Of a stretch of DNA of 64,000 bases, positions 40,850-48,532 are shown piece by piece. Each line of letters begins with the position of its first letter. Position 1 is the first letter of the stretch. This DNA is from Pimelobacter simplex (GTDB lineage: Bacteria > Actinomycetota > Actinomycetes > Propionibacteriales > Nocardioidaceae), in assembly GCF_024662235.1 (NCBI RefSeq), contig NZ_CP096276.1, positions 5,084,001 to 5,148,000 on the forward strand. The letters are read 5' to 3'. The notes beneath the pieces are model-generated. The model saw nothing but the letters and a program-made list of their open reading frames with translations, had not been told where the DNA came from and did no database searches. A program made the position numbers and the translations under genes.

Positions 40850-41167
40850 TCAGGAACGGACGAGGCGGGCGATGGCGTCGGAGGCCTCCTTGAGCTTGAT
40901 GTCGGCCTCCTCACCGCCTTCCTTGGCGGCGTTGACCACGCAGTGCGCCATGTGCTCGTCGAGCAGGCCCAGGGCGACGGACTGGAGCGCCTTCGTCATG
41001 GCGGAGACCTGCGTGAGGATGTCGATGCAGTACTTCTCCTCCTCGACCATCCGCTGCAGACCCCGCGCCTGGCCCTCGATGCGGCGCAGCCGCTTGAGGT
41101 AGTCGTCCTTGGTCCGGTTCGCGATGTAGCTGTGCTCGTTCTCCGTGCCGGCGTCGGTGTGTGCCAT
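40850..41167 (-). CDS. csoR: CsoR-type copper-sensing repressor
   Basis: 105 residues, all helical, DUF156 family. The Cu(I) ligands Cys47 (EKYCIDI), His72 (DEHMAH) and Cys76 (HCVV) are all present, giving the canonical C-H-C trigonal site. Apo-CsoR binds GC-rich operators; Cu(I) releases it. Two matching operator boxes lie in the divergent spacer upstream. It is the first gene of the operon leading to copZ and copA. Confidence 0.95.
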   Translation of the reverse strand: MAHTDAGTENEHSYIANRTKDDYLKRLRRIEGQARGLQRMVEEEKYCIDILTQVSAMTKALQSVALGLLDEHMAHCVVNAAKEGGEEADIKLKEASDAIARLVRS

Positions 41168-41213
41168 GCCCTCGTCCTTCGTTGCTGGGGGATTCGACCT
41201 TGATAGGACCAGG

Positions 41214-41230
41214 ATACCCCCCTGCGGTAT
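41214..41230. promoter_or_regulatory. CsoR box 1
   Basis: ATACCCCCCTGCGGTAT, a 17-base ATACC(C)...GGTAT inverted repeat of the form bound by CsoR repressors. It is 47 bases upstream of csoR. Confidence 0.85.
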
Positions 41231-41262
41231 TCCGTGCTAACGTCCCGATCTTGAAAGGAACC

Positions 41263-41279
41263 ATACCCCCCTAGGGTAT
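41263..41279. promoter_or_regulatory. CsoR box 2
   Basis: ATACCCCCCTAGGGTAT, more symmetric than box 1 and 49 bases from it start to start. It is 32 bases upstream of the DHA2 transporter start, implying that this transporter is under copper control too. Confidence 0.85.
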
Positions 41280-41310
41280 GAAGTCAAGTCATCGAGAAGG
41301 AGAGATTCGG

Positions 41311-42720
41311 ATGTCAGTCACCACCGCGCCGGCGACGGACCGTCGCTGGCTCGGGCTCGCGGTCATCGCCGCGGCCCAATTCATGGTCATCATGGACACC
41401 TCGATCATCGGCGTGGCGCTGCCGGAGATGCAGCGCGAGCTGGGCTTCACGCCCGAGAACCTGTCCTGGGTCTTCAACGCGTACGTCGTCGCCTTCGGCG
41501 GTCTGCTGCTGCTCGGCGGCAAGATCTCCGACGTCCTCGGCGCCCGCACCGTCTTCTCCGCCGGCTGGGTCGTCCTCGCCGCCGGATCGCTCGTCGCCGC
41601 CCTCGCCGGCAAGGTCGAGGTCGAGCTCGCCGGCCGCGCCATCCAGGGCGCCGGCGCCGCACTCATCGCGCCCGCCGCGCTGACCCTGCTGATGATGCTG
41701 TTCGGCAACAACCCCCGCGAGCTCACCAAGGCGCTCGCGCTCTACGGCGCGGCCGCGCCCGCGGGCGGTACCGCCGGCGTCTTCCTCGGCGGCGTCATCA
41801 CCGAGTACCTCAGCTGGCCGTGGGTCTTCGCGATCAACCTCCCCATCGCGGTACTGATCCTGGCGCTCGTCCCGGCCTCGATGCCGGCCGGCCGCTTCCC
41901 CGGCTCGCGCCGCGTCGACCTCGTCGGCGCCGTCACCGTCACCGCCGGCCTCGCCGCCCTCGTGTACGCCGTCGTCCAGGCGCCCGAGGTGGGCTGGGGT
42001 GCCGCCCGCACCTGGTGGGTGCTCGGCGCGGGCGTCGTCCTGCTCGCCGCGTTCGTGGCCCAGCAGGCCCGTGGCAGCGAGCCGCTCCTGCGCCTCGGCA
42101 TCTTCAAGGCTCCCGATCTCGCCGCCGCCAACCTCGGCCAGCTGCTCCTCGGCGCCGCATGGATCCCGATGTGGTTCTTCCTGAACCTCTACCTCCAGCA
42201 GGTGCTCGGCCTCAGCGCCTTCCCGAGCGGGGCCGCGCTGCTCCCGATGACGCTGCTCATCATGGTCGGCATGGTCGTGCTCGCTCCCCGGGTGCTCGCC
42301 GTCGTCGGCGTGCGGACCGCGACCGTCACCGGCCTGGCGCTCCTCGCCGTGGGCATGGCCTGGCTCGCGCTGATCCGGCCCGACGGCTCCTACGCCGCCG
42401 ATGTCCTCCCGGCGTCGCTGGTCGCCGCCCTCGGCATGTCCCTCGCCTTCATCCCGACCCTCGGCACGGCGATCTCGGCCGCGCCGCCCGAGGAGGGCGG
42501 ACTCGCCTCCGGCATCGTCAACACCAGCTACCAGATCGGCTCGGCCCTCGGCCTCGCCGTGATGACGGCGGTCGCCGCGGCCTACGGTGCCGGCAAGCTC
42601 GGCGACCCGGTGGCGCTGACCGACGGCTACTCCGCGGCCTTTGTCGGCGCCGCGATCGTGGCCGGCGTCGGTGCCGTGGCCACCGGGGTGCTGCTGCGCG
42701 GCAAGGGGGCGGACGCGTGA
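41311..42720 (+). CDS. DHA2 family (EmrB/QacA) MFS transporter, 14 helices
   Basis: 469 residues with the drug:H+ antiporter motif C region (AGVFLGGVITEYLSWPWVFAIN) and motif D1 (FMVIMDTSIIGVALPEMQ). Motif A-like GKISDVLGAR follows the second helix. The ATG at 41311 has a GAGAAGGAGA ribosome site, preferred over an upstream ATG inside CsoR box 2. Family members export organic cations or drugs. Placement behind a CsoR box suggests induction by copper, perhaps to export a copper-binding metabolite or a compound toxic with copper. Confidence 0.92.
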   Translation: MSVTTAPATDRRWLGLAVIAAAQFMVIMDTSIIGVALPEMQRELGFTPENLSWVFNAYVVAFGGLLLLGGKISDVLGARTVFSAGWVVLAAGSLVAALAGKVEVELAGRAIQGAGAALIAPAALTLLMMLFGNNPRELTKALALYGAAAPAGGTAGVFLGGVITEYLSWPWVFAINLPIAVLILALVPASMPAGRFPGSRRVDLVGAVTVTAGLAALVYAVVQAPEVGWGAARTWWVLGAGVVLLAAFVAQQARGSEPLLRLGIFKAPDLAAANLGQLLLGAAWIPMWFFLNLYLQQVLGLSAFPSGAALLPMTLLIMVGMVVLAPRVLAVVGVRTATVTGLALLAVGMAWLALIRPDGSYAADVLPASLVAALGMSLAFIPTLGTAISAAPPEEGGLASGIVNTSYQIGSALGLAVMTAVAAAYGAGKLGDPVALTDGYSAAFVGAAIVAGVGAVATGVLLRGKGADA

Positions 42721-42810
42721 GCCCGCGGGACGTCGTACGGGGGGCGGCGGTGTGCGCCCTGCGGTGCGCCGCCGCGGCCCTCGCCACCCGCGCCGTGCGA
42801 GCATCGGGCC

Positions 42811-43431
42811 ATGGCGGACCTCGGCTCACCCCGGATCCGCCGCCGCCGTGCTGCTGACCTCCCGGCGCTCGCCGGCGTCCTCTTCGAGCAGCAGCCGGAG
42901 ACCCGCTATCCCTATCGCGACCCGCTGCCGATCCCCGTGGAGTCCTTCCTCCACGCGGACGACGCCCGGGCAGCGTGGACGGCCGAGTTCGGCGGCCGTC
43001 CGGTGGGCCACGTCTGCTGGACGGCGCCCGACCGATCGTCCGAGGCGTCCGAGCCGTCCGAGCTGAACCGCGCAGCGGCCGCCGCGCACGGCTGCGCGGT
43101 CGACGACCTGGGGTGGGTGAGCACGCTCTTCGTGGGCCCCGAGGCGCGCGGGTACGGCGTCGGCCGGCGGCTGCTCGACACGGCCGTCGCCGGCATCCGG
43201 GAGGCGGGCCGGCGGCCGTGCCTCGAGGTGCTGCCGCTGCACGCGGCGGCGGAGCGGCTCTACCGGTCCGCCGGCTGGGTCGAGGCGGCGCGCCTGCCGG
43301 CGTCCTGGGCGCCGCCGGACCTGCCCGTGGTGGTGATGGTGCTGCTCGGGTCAGGCGCCGCCGAACCCGAGCTCGGCCGGACTCGTCGCGCCGTCGGCGA
43401 TGTCCGGCCGGGGCGGGGCGAGCAGGCGTAG
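42811..43431 (+). CDS. GNAT family N-acetyltransferase
   Basis: 206 residues. The acetyl-CoA motif is LFVGPEARGYGVGRRLLD (about 108-125), with the C-terminal strand motif AAERLYRSAGWVEAARLP. The last 30 or so residues (GSGAAEPELGRTRR...) lie outside the fold and overlap by 81 bases the end of the gene on the opposite strand, so part of this tail may be accidental read-through of a lost stop. Substrate unknown. Confidence 0.82.
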   Translation: MADLGSPRIRRRRAADLPALAGVLFEQQPETRYPYRDPLPIPVESFLHADDARAAWTAEFGGRPVGHVCWTAPDRSSEASEPSELNRAAAAAHGCAVDDLGWVSTLFVGPEARGYGVGRRLLDTAVAGIREAGRRPCLEVLPLHAAAERLYRSAGWVEAARLPASWAPPDLPVVVMVLLGSGAAEPELGRTRRAVGDVRPGRGEQA

Positions 43432-44409
43432 CGTCTGCCAGTCGTCCACCATCTGGGCCAGGGGGGTGAGCCGCTGGTCGTGGATCTGCTGGACGTGGGT
43501 GTCGCAGCGCGAGACCGTCGTGGCCGACGCTTCGCGGACCCGGGCGGCCAGCGCGGTGGCGTCCTGCTCGGTGAGGGTGATCTCCTCCTGGTCGGCCGGC
43601 GGGATGCCGCTCTCGACGAGGCCGAGGACGGCGCCGACCGCCGAGGCCGTGATGGCGACGGGCGCGACGGGGATCGCGGACAGCACGGACGTCGCGGCCT
43701 GGGCCAGCTGGAGGAAGGCCCGGCCGTTGTCGACCGCCGCCTCGCGCTGCTCGAGGAGCGCGATCTGGTCCTGGGCGGCGCCGCGGACGGCGCCGGCCAG
43801 GCTCATCAGGCTCTCCCGTCCGGAGCGGAGGGTCACCGTGACCCCGGCCAGGGTCGCGGCGATGCCGTTGCCGAGGATCACCTGGTTGGCGGTGGCCGTC
43901 TGGATCTTCTGCTCGATGTAGGCCCGGAAGTTGGTCGCGCTGTCGCCGGTCCAGTCGGTCAGCGCGACCGACAGGTCGGCGAACGTGCCGGTGAGGGATG
44001 ACGCCTGCTGCTGCACGTCGCGCTCCAGCATCTGGGCGGCGGTCTGGGGGATCGCGGTGATCGGGGTGGTGAGCGGCTCCGCCGTGGTCAGCAGGTCGGT
44101 CCCGACCTGCTCGCCCCAGGTCATCGCGTCGTCGAGCAGCCGGTTGATCTCCGGCGTCACGTGCTCGCGCACGTACTCCGTGACGCGACCCAGCGGGGCG
44201 TGGTCGCGCAGGCAGAACATCACCGCGACGCCGTCGTGCGGACCGAGCCGGTAGATCACGTCGCAGTTGCGCTGGCCCATCGGATCGGCGGGGTAGCGCG
44301 GCCAGGTGTCGAGGTCGAGCACGTCCTGCAGGCCCTTGAGCACGCCGAGGTGGTGGCCCATCCGGGCGGCTTCGTCGGCGAACCCCGATGCGGTGTAGCG
44401 CGCGCTCAC
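43351..44409 (-). CDS. Large helical WXG-like protein (type VII substrate-like), unknown function
   Basis: 352 residues, mostly helical, no signal peptide. Residues about 145-245 resemble an ESX/WXG100 unit (DWTGDSATNFRAYIEQKI then long helices), and a Gly/Ala hydrophobic segment (AIPVAPVAITASAVGAVLGLV) follows near 260. It starts by four-base overlap with the preceding gene, so the two form a pair. No ESX core gene is in the window. It could be a secreted helical partner protein. Confidence in function is low. Confidence 0.75.
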   Translation of the reverse strand: MSARYTASGFADEAARMGHHLGVLKGLQDVLDLDTWPRYPADPMGQRNCDVIYRLGPHDGVAVMFCLRDHAPLGRVTEYVREHVTPEINRLLDDAMTWGEQVGTDLLTTAEPLTTPITAIPQTAAQMLERDVQQQASSLTGTFADLSVALTDWTGDSATNFRAYIEQKIQTATANQVILGNGIAATLAGVTVTLRSGRESLMSLAGAVRGAAQDQIALLEQREAAVDNGRAFLQLAQAATSVLSAIPVAPVAITASAVGAVLGLVESGIPPADQEEITLTEQDATALAARVREASATTVSRCDTHVQQIHDQRLTPLAQMVDDWQTLRLLAPPRPDIADGATSPAELGFGGA

Positions 44410-44894
44410 CGCCAGCCCTCCGGTCCGCCGTCGTCCGTCGCCGGGGGTACGTCGGCCGTGCCGATCGGCGGCAGCGGGTCGGCGAAGTCGGGCCGGCTGC
44501 CGTCGAGGAGCCGGCCGAACTCGGCGGCCGCCGCCTGGTCCCGGGTGGCGAAGTCCGCGGCGACCTGGACCAGCGCGGTGCCGGTGTCCTGGCAGGCGAG
44601 CGCGGTGCTGTCGACCGCGTGGAAGAGGACGCCGTAGAGGTCGTTCACGACGCCCATGAGGATCGCGGGCGATCCGGTGACCGACGCCTGGAACGACGTG
44701 AGGGACTCCCGCGGGCCGTGCAGCGCGGTCGCCTGCTCGTGGAGCCGGGTCGCGATGAGCGGGAAGTCGATGGATCCGGCGCGGTACATCGCGTACAGGT
44801 CGGCGCCGAGCTCCTGGGCCTGGGCCGGAGAGGTCGTCGTGGAGCCGCCCGACCCCTCGGTCGGGTCGTACGCGGGGTCACCTGGCGCAGCCAT
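44406..44894 (-). CDS. Small helical partner protein of the WXG-like gene, unknown function
   Basis: 162 residues, helical from about 25 to 135, with an acidic, Pro-rich tail (PPIGTADVPPATDDGGPEGW). The length and pairing with a WXG-like gene recall ESX-type heterodimer partners, although it is longer than a typical WXG100 protein and lacks a clear WxG turn. It is followed by its partner with a four-base overlap. I do not recognise the family. Confidence 0.7.
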   Translation of the reverse strand: MAAPGDPAYDPTEGSGGSTTTSPAQAQELGADLYAMYRAGSIDFPLIATRLHEQATALHGPRESLTSFQASVTGSPAILMGVVNDLYGVLFHAVDSTALACQDTGTALVQVAADFATRDQAAAAEFGRLLDGSRPDFADPLPPIGTADVPPATDDGGPEGWR

Positions 44895-44983
44895 GGGGGT
44901 GGCCTTCCCGGCCGGAGCGGCCAGAACCCCGCTGAAACCGCGGAACCGCGTAATGGCGGGCGCGTCGGAGGTGTCTCCCTGGC

Positions 44984-45094
44984 GTGTTCCCGATTCTCGT
45001 GACTGCTCTCGGCGTCCTGCTCGTCACCGTGCTGCTCGACCTCGGCGTCGCCCGGGTCCGCCTCGCGCGCGACCACGACGAGCGGCAGGGCTGA
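44984..45094 (+). CDS. Possible 36-residue single-helix membrane peptide
   Basis: A GTG-started frame encoding a hydrophobic helix (about residues 2-20, FPILVTALGVLLVTVLL) followed by a charged, Arg/Asp-rich tail ending DERQG. It lies in the spacer between the WXG-like pair and the next forward gene, 16 bases before it. There is no strong ribosome site. The amphipathic, topology-consistent composition makes it plausible, but it may be chance. Confidence 0.35.
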   Translation: MFPILVTALGVLLVTVLLDLGVARVRLARDHDERQG

Positions 45095-45110
45095 GCGGAC
45101 GGGGGACGGG

Positions 45111-45533
45111 ATGCGGACCGGGCACCAGCTGCGCGACGAGGCGCGCCAGGCGGCGGAGCTGCTCGGGCCGCTGCCCCCGCGCCTGCAGATGTGGCGCCTG
45201 GGGGAGAGCGCGCTGCTGCTCGACCAGGTGACGCTGGCCGTGGCGCTCGGGCTGGCCCAGCCCAGCACGCTGCTCGCCGTCGAGAGCCCGCGGCTGGGGC
45301 CGGAGCGGGTCGGCTCGCTGCTCCGGGTGCAGGACGAGCTGACCGGGCTGGTGCCCCCGCGCGCCAAGGCGACCCACTGGACGGTGCGCGCGCTCGCCGA
45401 GATCCGGCGTCAGGTGGTCGAGCTCCAGCCGATGGCGCCGCGGGTCAGGGTGTCCCCAGCGGGCGCACGTGGACCACGGCCGACTCCAGGTTGGGAAGCA
45501 CCCGCAGCAGCGCCCGCTCTACCTCCTCGGTGA
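45111..45533 (+). CDS. Hypothetical protein, Leu-rich helical
   Basis: 140 residues. The first 110 are Leu/Arg/Ala-rich and probably helical (RDEARQAAELLGPLPPRLQMW, LAVALGLAQPSTLLAV). The last 30 are Pro/Ala-rich and overlap the end of the cation-efflux gene on the other strand by 89 bases. The start has a GGGGGA site. No family recognised; it might accompany the WXG-like pair on the other side. Confidence 0.6.
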   Translation: MRTGHQLRDEARQAAELLGPLPPRLQMWRLGESALLLDQVTLAVALGLAQPSTLLAVESPRLGPERVGSLLRVQDELTGLVPPRAKATHWTVRALAEIRRQVVELQPMAPRVRVSPAGARGPRPTPGWEAPAAAPALPPR

Positions 45534-46386
45534 CGTCGTGGGCGGCAGACACCGTCAGGGCCGGGTCCACCTGGACGACGACATCGCCCTCCATCCGGTG
45601 TCCCGTCCAGCGCGCCCGCACCCGGTCGACGCCCGCGACCCCCGGGACGGCGTCGGCCGCCGTGGTCAGCCGCGTGATGACGTCGTCCTCGACGCCGTCC
45701 ATGAGCCGTCGTACGACGGAGCGCAGGGTGGCGACGAGCACGCCCAGGATCATCAGCCCCACCAGCAGCCCGGCGATCGCGTCCGCCCGGGCGACGCCGG
45801 ACCAGACGCCGACGACACCGGCCACGACCGCGATCGAGCTGAGGCCGTCGGCCCGGGCGTGCTGGCCCTCGGCGATGAGGGCGGCTGAGCCGATCCGCCG
45901 TCCCGCCCGGATCCGGTGGACCGCGACCGCCTCGTTGCCGGCGAAGCCGACCACGCCCGCCGCGAACACCCAGCCCAGGTGCTCGATGCGGCGCGGGTGG
46001 AGCAGGGCGTCGAACGAGTCGACGATGATCCAGGCCGCCGACAGCGCGACGATGAGCGCGATGAGCAGGCCGACCAGGTCCTCCGCGCGGCGCAGGCCGT
46101 AGGGATAGCGCCGCGAGCTGGGCCGCCGGCCGATCCGGAAGGCGATGATCAGCGGGATCGTCGTCGCCGCGTGCCCGAGGTTGTGCACGGTGTCGGCCAG
46201 CAGCGCGGCCGAGCCGGAGATCGCGACGATCGCCACCTGGGCGGCCGCGGTCGCGGTCATCCCGGCCAGGCCGATCCAGGCCGCCCGGATGCCGAGGCTG
46301 CTGCTCTCCGCGGCGCTCGCCAGCCCGGCATGGCCGTGCCCGTGCCCGTGCCCGTGTCCATGGCCGTGCCCCCAGCGCGTCGTCAT
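45445..46386 (-). CDS. Cation diffusion facilitator metal exporter
   Basis: 313 residues. The N-terminus is a run of alternating His-Gly (about residues 6-19), encoded by a tandem CCGTGC-type hexamer repeat. Six membrane helices follow, with the metal site HxxxD: ALLADTVHNLGHA in helix 2 and EGQHARADGLSS in helix 5. The C-terminal regulatory domain ends HVRPLGTP. It exports divalent metal, probably Zn, Ni or Co. A divergent ArsR sensor with the nickel/zinc-type alpha-5 site suggests the inducer. The start could also be an ATG 24 bases upstream, inside the operator. Confidence 0.93.
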   Translation of the reverse strand: MTTRWGHGHGHGHGHGHGHAGLASAAESSSLGIRAAWIGLAGMTATAAAQVAIVAISGSAALLADTVHNLGHAATTIPLIIAFRIGRRPSSRRYPYGLRRAEDLVGLLIALIVALSAAWIIVDSFDALLHPRRIEHLGWVFAAGVVGFAGNEAVAVHRIRAGRRIGSAALIAEGQHARADGLSSIAVVAGVVGVWSGVARADAIAGLLVGLMILGVLVATLRSVVRRLMDGVEDDVITRLTTAADAVPGVAGVDRVRARWTGHRMEGDVVVQVDPALTVSAAHDVTEEVERALLRVLPNLESAVVHVRPLGTP

Positions 46387-46404
46387 GGGACCCAATATAG
46401 AGAC

Positions 46405-46420
46405 ATGCATATATGTGCAT
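46405..46420. promoter_or_regulatory. ArsR/SmtB operator between CDF exporter and sensor
   Basis: ATGCATATATGTGCAT, a 16-base near-perfect palindrome (one mismatch pair), strikingly AT-rich in this GC-rich DNA. It lies 18 bases upstream of the chosen exporter start and 51 bases upstream of the sensor start. Confidence 0.75.
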
Positions 46421-46471
46421 GCAATTGCGCGAACGGCACGGCGCGCCGGCCGGCCCGACTACGATGCTCCC

Positions 46472-46831
46472 GTGGGACATGCCGAGGACCGCAGCGAGCC
46501 GCGTCCGCTCGACGCCGCCGCGGCGAAGTCGCTGGCGACCACGCTCCAGGCGCTGGCCACGCCGAGCCGGCTGCTCATCCTCGACCGGCTGCGGCGCGGC
46601 CCGGCGACGGTGACCGAGCTCGTCGACGCGATCGGCATGGAGCAGCCGGCCGTCTCCCAGCAGCTGCGCGTGCTGCGCAACCTCGGCCTGGTCACGGGCA
46701 ACCGCGAGGGCCGCAGCATCGTCTACGAGCTCTACGACGACCACGTCTCCGCGCTGCTCGACCAGGCGATCTACCACGGGGAGCACCTGCGGCTGGGCCT
46801 GCCGGCTAGCCCGCGTTCAGCACCTGCTTGA
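46472..46831 (+). CDS. ArsR/SmtB family metal sensor (NmtR/KmtR-like)
   Basis: 119 residues. Winged helix with LATPSRLLILDRL and the recognition helix QPAVSQQLRVLRN. The metal-binding alpha-5 site is D-x-H-x10-H-x2-H: Asp89, His91, His102, His105. This is the arrangement seen in CzrA and NmtR, so it should sense Zn, Ni or Co. There is no alpha-3N cysteine site. It is divergent from the CDF exporter it probably represses. Its end overlaps the acyl-CoA ligase gene by 26 bases on the other strand. Confidence 0.92.
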   Translation: MGHAEDRSEPRPLDAAAAKSLATTLQALATPSRLLILDRLRRGPATVTELVDAIGMEQPAVSQQLRVLRNLGLVTGNREGRSIVYELYDDHVSALLDQAIYHGEHLRLGLPASPRSAPA

Positions 46832-48356
46832 TCTCGGTCTTGAGCACCTTGCCGACCTTGGAGCGCGGCAGGTCGTCCCAGACCTCCACCTGCTTGGGCG
46901 TCTTGACGCTGCCGATCCGCTCCTTGACGAACGCCTGCACCTCCGCGGGCGTCACCGTCTGCCCCGGCCGCAGCTGCAGGACGGCGGTGAGCCGCTCGCC
47001 CCACTTGTCGTCGGGCAGCCCGATCACGGCGCAGTCGGCGACGGCCGGGTGCGCCATCAGCGCCTGCTCGACCTCGGTCGAGTAGACGTTGAAGCCGCCG
47101 GTGATCACCATGTCCTTGGCCCGGTCGACGATGTGCAGGAAGCCCTCGTCCCCGGGCTCGGTGCTGAGGTAGCCGATGTCGCCCGTGTGGTGCCAGCCGT
47201 ACGCCGACGCCTCGGCCGTCGCCTCCGGGTTGCGGAAGTAGCCGCGCATCACCAGCGAGCTGCGGACCACGATCTCGCCGCGCTCGCCGGCGGGCAGCAG
47301 CCTGCCGTCCTCGCCCATGATGGAGACCGTCACCAGCGGTGCGGGCCGCCCCGCTGATGACAGCCGTTCGTGGGCGACCGAGCCGTCGGCACGGAAGTGG
47401 TCGCGCGGGGACATCGTGGAGATCATCATCGGCGCCTCGGTCTGGCCGAAGAGCTGGGCCATGACCGGGCCGATCCGGGTGAGCGCCTCCTCCAGCCGGC
47501 GCGACGACATGGGCGCGGCGCCGTACCAGAAGCACTGGAGGGAGGAGAGGTCCGTCGTCTCCAGGGCCGGGTGGTCGAGCACCATGTAGATCAGCGTCGG
47601 CGGCAGGAACGTGTGGGTCACCCGCTCCGCCGCGACCAGCTCGAGGAAGGCGCTGACGTCGGGCGTCCGCATGATGACGACCGAGCCGCCCGCGGCGAGG
47701 ACCGGGAAGCACAGCACGCCGGCGGCATGGGTCAGCGGCGCCAGCGCGAGGTACGTCGGCCGCGCGGGCCGCTCCGGCCACGGGTAGCTCATCAGCGTGA
47801 GCGCCGTCATCGTCTCGATGTTGGTGCCGGTGAGCATGACGCCCTTGGGCCGCCCGGTGGTGCCGCCCGTGCCGACGATCATCGCCAGGTCGTCGTCGGC
47901 CGGGTGGTCGACCTCCTCGCCCCCGAACGCGAGGAAGTCGTCCCACCCGAGCGCTCCTTCGTACGACCCGTCGAGGCACACGAAGGTGCGCACGTTCGGC
48001 AGGTCGTCGCGGATCTGGTCCACCAGCCCGGCGTACGACGACTGGAAGATCAGCGTCGTGCACTCGAAGAGCGCCAGCAGGTCGCGGTTCTCCGCGGCCT
48101 CGTTGCGCGGGTTGATGGGGCACCAGACCGCACCGGCGCGGCTGATCCCGAAGACGCAGGTGAACGCGACCGGGTCGTTGGACGCGAGGATCGCGACCTT
48201 CTCACCGGGCGCGACACCCCGCCCCACGAGGGCGGACGCGATCCGTCCGGCGAGGTCGCGGACCTCGTCGTAGGTCCACGTCCGCCCGTCGCAGACCAGG
48301 CAGGCCGCGTCGCCCCCCAGCGACGCGCCCTTGTCGAGGTAGTCGACCAGCCGCAC
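46806..48356 (-). CDS. Acyl-CoA synthetase (AMP-dependent ligase)
   Basis: 516 residues. The AMP-binding P-loop is VGTGGTTGRPKGVM, followed by GQTEAPM, the Asp in YGWHHTGDIGY, and the C-terminal Lys in PRSKVGKVLKTEI. It activates a carboxylic acid to its CoA ester. The GTG start has GAGGAGG eight bases before. It lies downstream of a saccharopine-dehydrogenase-like gene and an SDR with the same orientation, under a TetR operator. A steroid side-chain or bile-acid substrate is possible given the region, but not shown. Confidence 0.9.
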   Translation of the reverse strand: MRLVDYLDKGASLGGDAACLVCDGRTWTYDEVRDLAGRIASALVGRGVAPGEKVAILASNDPVAFTCVFGISRAGAVWCPINPRNEAAENRDLLALFECTTLIFQSSYAGLVDQIRDDLPNVRTFVCLDGSYEGALGWDDFLAFGGEEVDHPADDDLAMIVGTGGTTGRPKGVMLTGTNIETMTALTLMSYPWPERPARPTYLALAPLTHAAGVLCFPVLAAGGSVVIMRTPDVSAFLELVAAERVTHTFLPPTLIYMVLDHPALETTDLSSLQCFWYGAAPMSSRRLEEALTRIGPVMAQLFGQTEAPMMISTMSPRDHFRADGSVAHERLSSAGRPAPLVTVSIMGEDGRLLPAGERGEIVVRSSLVMRGYFRNPEATAEASAYGWHHTGDIGYLSTEPGDEGFLHIVDRAKDMVITGGFNVYSTEVEQALMAHPAVADCAVIGLPDDKWGERLTAVLQLRPGQTVTPAEVQAFVKERIGSVKTPKQVEVWDDLPRSKVGKVLKTEIKQVLNAG

Positions 48357-48365
48357 CGGATCCTC

Positions 48366-48532
48366 CTCAGCCTTGATCCGTCGCTGCGCGCCTGCTGCGC
48401 GCCGCCACCCGGGCGCGCTGGCTGCGTTGCAGACGCTCGATGGTGCAACCAGACCGCCGTCGCGCCTGCGCCCTGCCATCCCACCCGTGTGACGACGCTC
48501 GCGACGCCGCGTATCGACCGATCAAGGCTCAG
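48366..48532. repeat. 167-bp spacer bounded by imperfect 18-bp inverted repeats
   Basis: CTCAGCCTTGATCCGTCG at 48366-48383 matches, in inverted orientation, 16 of 18 bases of 48515-48532 (reverse complement CTGAGCCTTGATCGGTCG). The interior has no gene. The left repeat sits just upstream of the acyl-CoA ligase ribosome site and the right repeat contains the stop codon of the preceding gene. It may be a small non-autonomous insertion element or a large attenuator hairpin. Confidence 0.5.

Noticed and set aside
42721..42810. GC-rich imperfect hairpin after the DHA2 transporter
   Set aside because: The arms are interrupted and such matches are expected by chance in DNA of this composition; not strong enough to call a terminator.
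46331..46372. Tandem hexamer repeat of CCGTGC type
   Set aside because: Not a CRISPR or regulatory repeat; it simply encodes the His-Gly run at the N-terminus of the CDF exporter.
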